Positions 4,153-5,430 of a stretch of 5,430 nucleotides of DNA are shown in pieces. Source of the DNA: an uncultured Ruminococcus sp. (lineage in GTDB: Bacteria; Bacillota; Clostridia; Oscillospirales; Ruminococcaceae); NCBI GenBank assembly GCA_947178195.1, contig CAMWXM010000196.1, forward strand, positions 1 to 5,430, read 5' to 3'. Within the stretch, counting starts at the first letter, position 1. Each line of letters begins with the position of its first letter. The position numbers and the translations under genes are program-made. Under the pieces are notes generated by a model that had not been told where the DNA came from, made no database searches, and saw nothing but the letters and a program-made list of their open reading frames with translations.

Positions 4153-5379
4153 ATGAATATTGCAGTGGCACAATCCGGAGGACCTACATGCGCCATCAAC
4201 GCTTCGCTGGCAGGAATTTTTTCACAGGCTATACTAAGCGAAAAAATAAACAGGATATACGGTTCTGTAAACGGAATAGAAGGTATTATCAACAATAATC
4301 TTATAGATATGAAAGAGGTCATAAAAACCGCTGAACAGCTTGAGCTTTTGAAAATCACACCATCAACATTTCTTGGTTCTTGCCGCTATAAGCTTCCTGC
4401 GGTCAGTGACGATAGTGAAATTTACGAAAAGATAATTAACTGCTTCAATAAAAACGACATCGGTATATTTTTCTATATCGGCGGCAACGATTCTATGGAT
4501 ACCGTACAAAAGCTCTCGGCTTACTTTAAAGAAAATAATATAGATATTAAGGTTATTGGTATTCCTAAAACTATAGATAACGACCTGATGTGTACTGACC
4601 ATACGCCGGGATTTGGTTCGGCTGCAAAATATCTTGCCGTAACGCTTCAGGAAATCACAAGAGACAGCTCGGTTTATAACGTGCCGTCAGTCACTATTGT
4701 TGAAATTATGGGACGTGACGCCGGCTGGCTTACGGCTTCCTCCTGCGTACTTCATGCCAACGGCGAATCTTCGCCGCATCTTATATATCTTCCTGAATGC
4801 ACATTTTCAGAAGAAAAATTTTTAAAGGATATAAAAGAACAGATGGCAAAGTATCCTACTGTTATCGCTGCTGTTTCTGAGGGAATGAAGGCAGATAATG
4901 GTGGATATGCGGCAGAGGCTTTCCAGCCGGGAGCTGACGACCCGTTCGGACATAAATATCTGTCAGGTATCGGTAAATATCTTGAAACGCTTGTAAGAGA
5001 TAAAATAGGCTGTAAAGTCCGCTCTATTGAGCTTAACGTAATGCAGAGATGCGCTTCGCATATTTCATCCAGAACTGATATTGAAGAATCCTACAGAATA
5101 GGTACAGAGGGAGTAAATGCCGCTCTCAGAGGTGAAACGGGTAAAATGATGGCGTTTAAACGAGTTAGCCATGCTCCCTATTTCTGTAATGTTGTTTCTG
5201 TAGATGTAGCCGAAGCTGCAAACAAGGAAAAACGGCTTCCAAAAAAATGGATAAACGAGCAGTGGAATAACGTTACCGATGAAGCATGCGATTACTTTTT
5301 GCCGCTTATTCAGGGAGAAATATTTGTTCCTATGAAAAACGGCATGCCGGTACATTTAAAATTGGATATAAAAAAATAA
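4153..5379 (+). CDS. pfp: 6-phosphofructokinase, pyrophosphate-dependent type
   Basis: This 408-residue cytoplasmic glycolytic enzyme phosphorylates fructose 6-phosphate to the 1,6-bisphosphate. The PfkA-family motifs appear in order: AQSGGPT (residues 6-12, phosphate-donor loop), YGSVNGIEG (36-44), GGNDS (110-114), IPKTIDND (137-144, catalytic base Asp142), EIMGRDAGWL (184-193), SEGMK (242-246) and YRIGTEGVNAAL near 314-325. Two residues point to PPi rather than ATP as donor. Asp113 replaces the glycine of the ATP-type GGDGS, and Lys139 replaces the glycine of PGTIDND. The length, longer than the roughly 320-residue ATP enzymes, also fits PPi forms. The first Asp of GGDD/GGDG is Asn112. The ribosome binding site GAGGAG (4141-4146) is 6 bases before ATG. 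The gene has its own promoter and leader hairpin. No convincing terminator is seen before the window ends. Confidence 0.93.
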   Translation: MNIAVAQSGGPTCAINASLAGIFSQAILSEKINRIYGSVNGIEGIINNNLIDMKEVIKTAEQLELLKITPSTFLGSCRYKLPAVSDDSEIYEKIINCFNKNDIGIFFYIGGNDSMDTVQKLSAYFKENNIDIKVIGIPKTIDNDLMCTDHTPGFGSAAKYLAVTLQEITRDSSVYNVPSVTIVEIMGRDAGWLTASSCVLHANGESSPHLIYLPECTFSEEKFLKDIKEQMAKYPTVIAAVSEGMKADNGGYAAEAFQPGADDPFGHKYLSGIGKYLETLVRDKIGCKVRSIELNVMQRCASHISSRTDIEESYRIGTEGVNAALRGETGKMMAFKRVSHAPYFCNVVSVDVAEAANKEKRLPKKWINEQWNNVTDEACDYFLPLIQGEIFVPMKNGMPVHLKLDIKK

Positions 5380-5394
5380 AAATATATATTTTAG

Positions 5395-5423
5395 TTGAAA
5401 TTTTAAAATTTTTTTGGTATAAT
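5395..5423 (+). promoter_or_regulatory. Near-consensus promoter for a gene beyond the window
   Basis: TTGAAA (5395-5400) and TATAAT (5418-5423) are separated by exactly 17 bp, and TGG precedes the -10 to make it an extended -10 as well. It is the strongest sigma-A-type promoter in the window. Transcription would begin at about base 5430, so the gene lies outside. The preceding 5380-5394 stretch is AT-rich and shows no clear terminator for pfp. Confidence 0.75.
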
Positions 5424-5430
5424 ATAGGTA

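Noticed and set aside
3920..4156. 78-codon + strand frame in the nifU-pfp spacer
   Set aside because: It overlaps the end of nifU, the hairpin, the promoter and the pfp ribosome binding site; no ribosome binding site or family pattern supports it. The spacer is better explained by regulatory elements.
5380..5412. AT-rich inverted sequence after pfp as a terminator
   Set aside because: The possible stems are pure A/T and the T-run at 5409-5415 overlaps a near-consensus promoter spacer, so it is not convincing as a terminator.
1..5430. CRISPR array, tRNA, rRNA, insertion sequence or phage genes
   Set aside because: No regularly spaced repeats, tRNA cloverleaf, rRNA motif, transposase or phage protein pattern was seen anywhere in the window.

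Overview
The window is AT-rich with Gram-positive-style GAGG/GGAGG ribosome binding sites and sigma-A-like promoters. It carries a clostridial-type NifS/NifU pair, a pyrophosphate-type phosphofructokinase and a DUF378 membrane protein. Together these suggest an anaerobic Bacillota genome, class Clostridia, plausibly Ruminococcus or another Oscillospiraceae. That placement is an inference from gene content and style; no species marker is present. All convincing protein genes are on the + strand.

Layout. (1) 1-438 is the C-terminal part of a CAP/SCP-domain protein, probably secreted, followed by a strong hairpin at 470-516. (2) 439-882 has no protein gene but is dense in signals. It holds a candidate minus-strand small RNA at about 709-589, made of back-to-back hairpins ending in a canonical terminator. 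Upstream of it is a divergent promoter region with three 11-bp-phased repeats, then a leader hairpin for the next gene. (3) 883-1098 encodes a 71-residue two-helix DUF378 protein with its own terminator. (4) 1099-1408 is AT-rich, with several inverted repeats and a good promoter. (5) 1409-3929 is a probable four-gene operon: RNase HI (rnhA), cysteine desulfurase (nifS), an unnamed 129-residue protein, and the Fe-S scaffold nifU. The unnamed protein has a very basic tail followed by an EF-Tu domain-II-like barrel. (6) 3930-4152 carries a hairpin, promoter candidates and a long 5' leader hairpin. (7) 4153-5379 encodes a PPi-type 6-phosphofructokinase. (8) The last 36 bases hold a near-consensus promoter pointing at a gene beyond the window.

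How the genes relate. NifS releases sulfur from cysteine and NifU assembles the Fe-S cluster. The basic barrel protein is translationally coupled to nifS and sits just before nifU, so it is made together with them; its role is unknown. Two items best merit follow-up: this barrel protein, and the minus-strand RNA with a UCUCCUC hairpin loop. That loop and its flanks are complementary over 10 nt to the Shine-Dalgarno region of the phosphofructokinase gene in this window.
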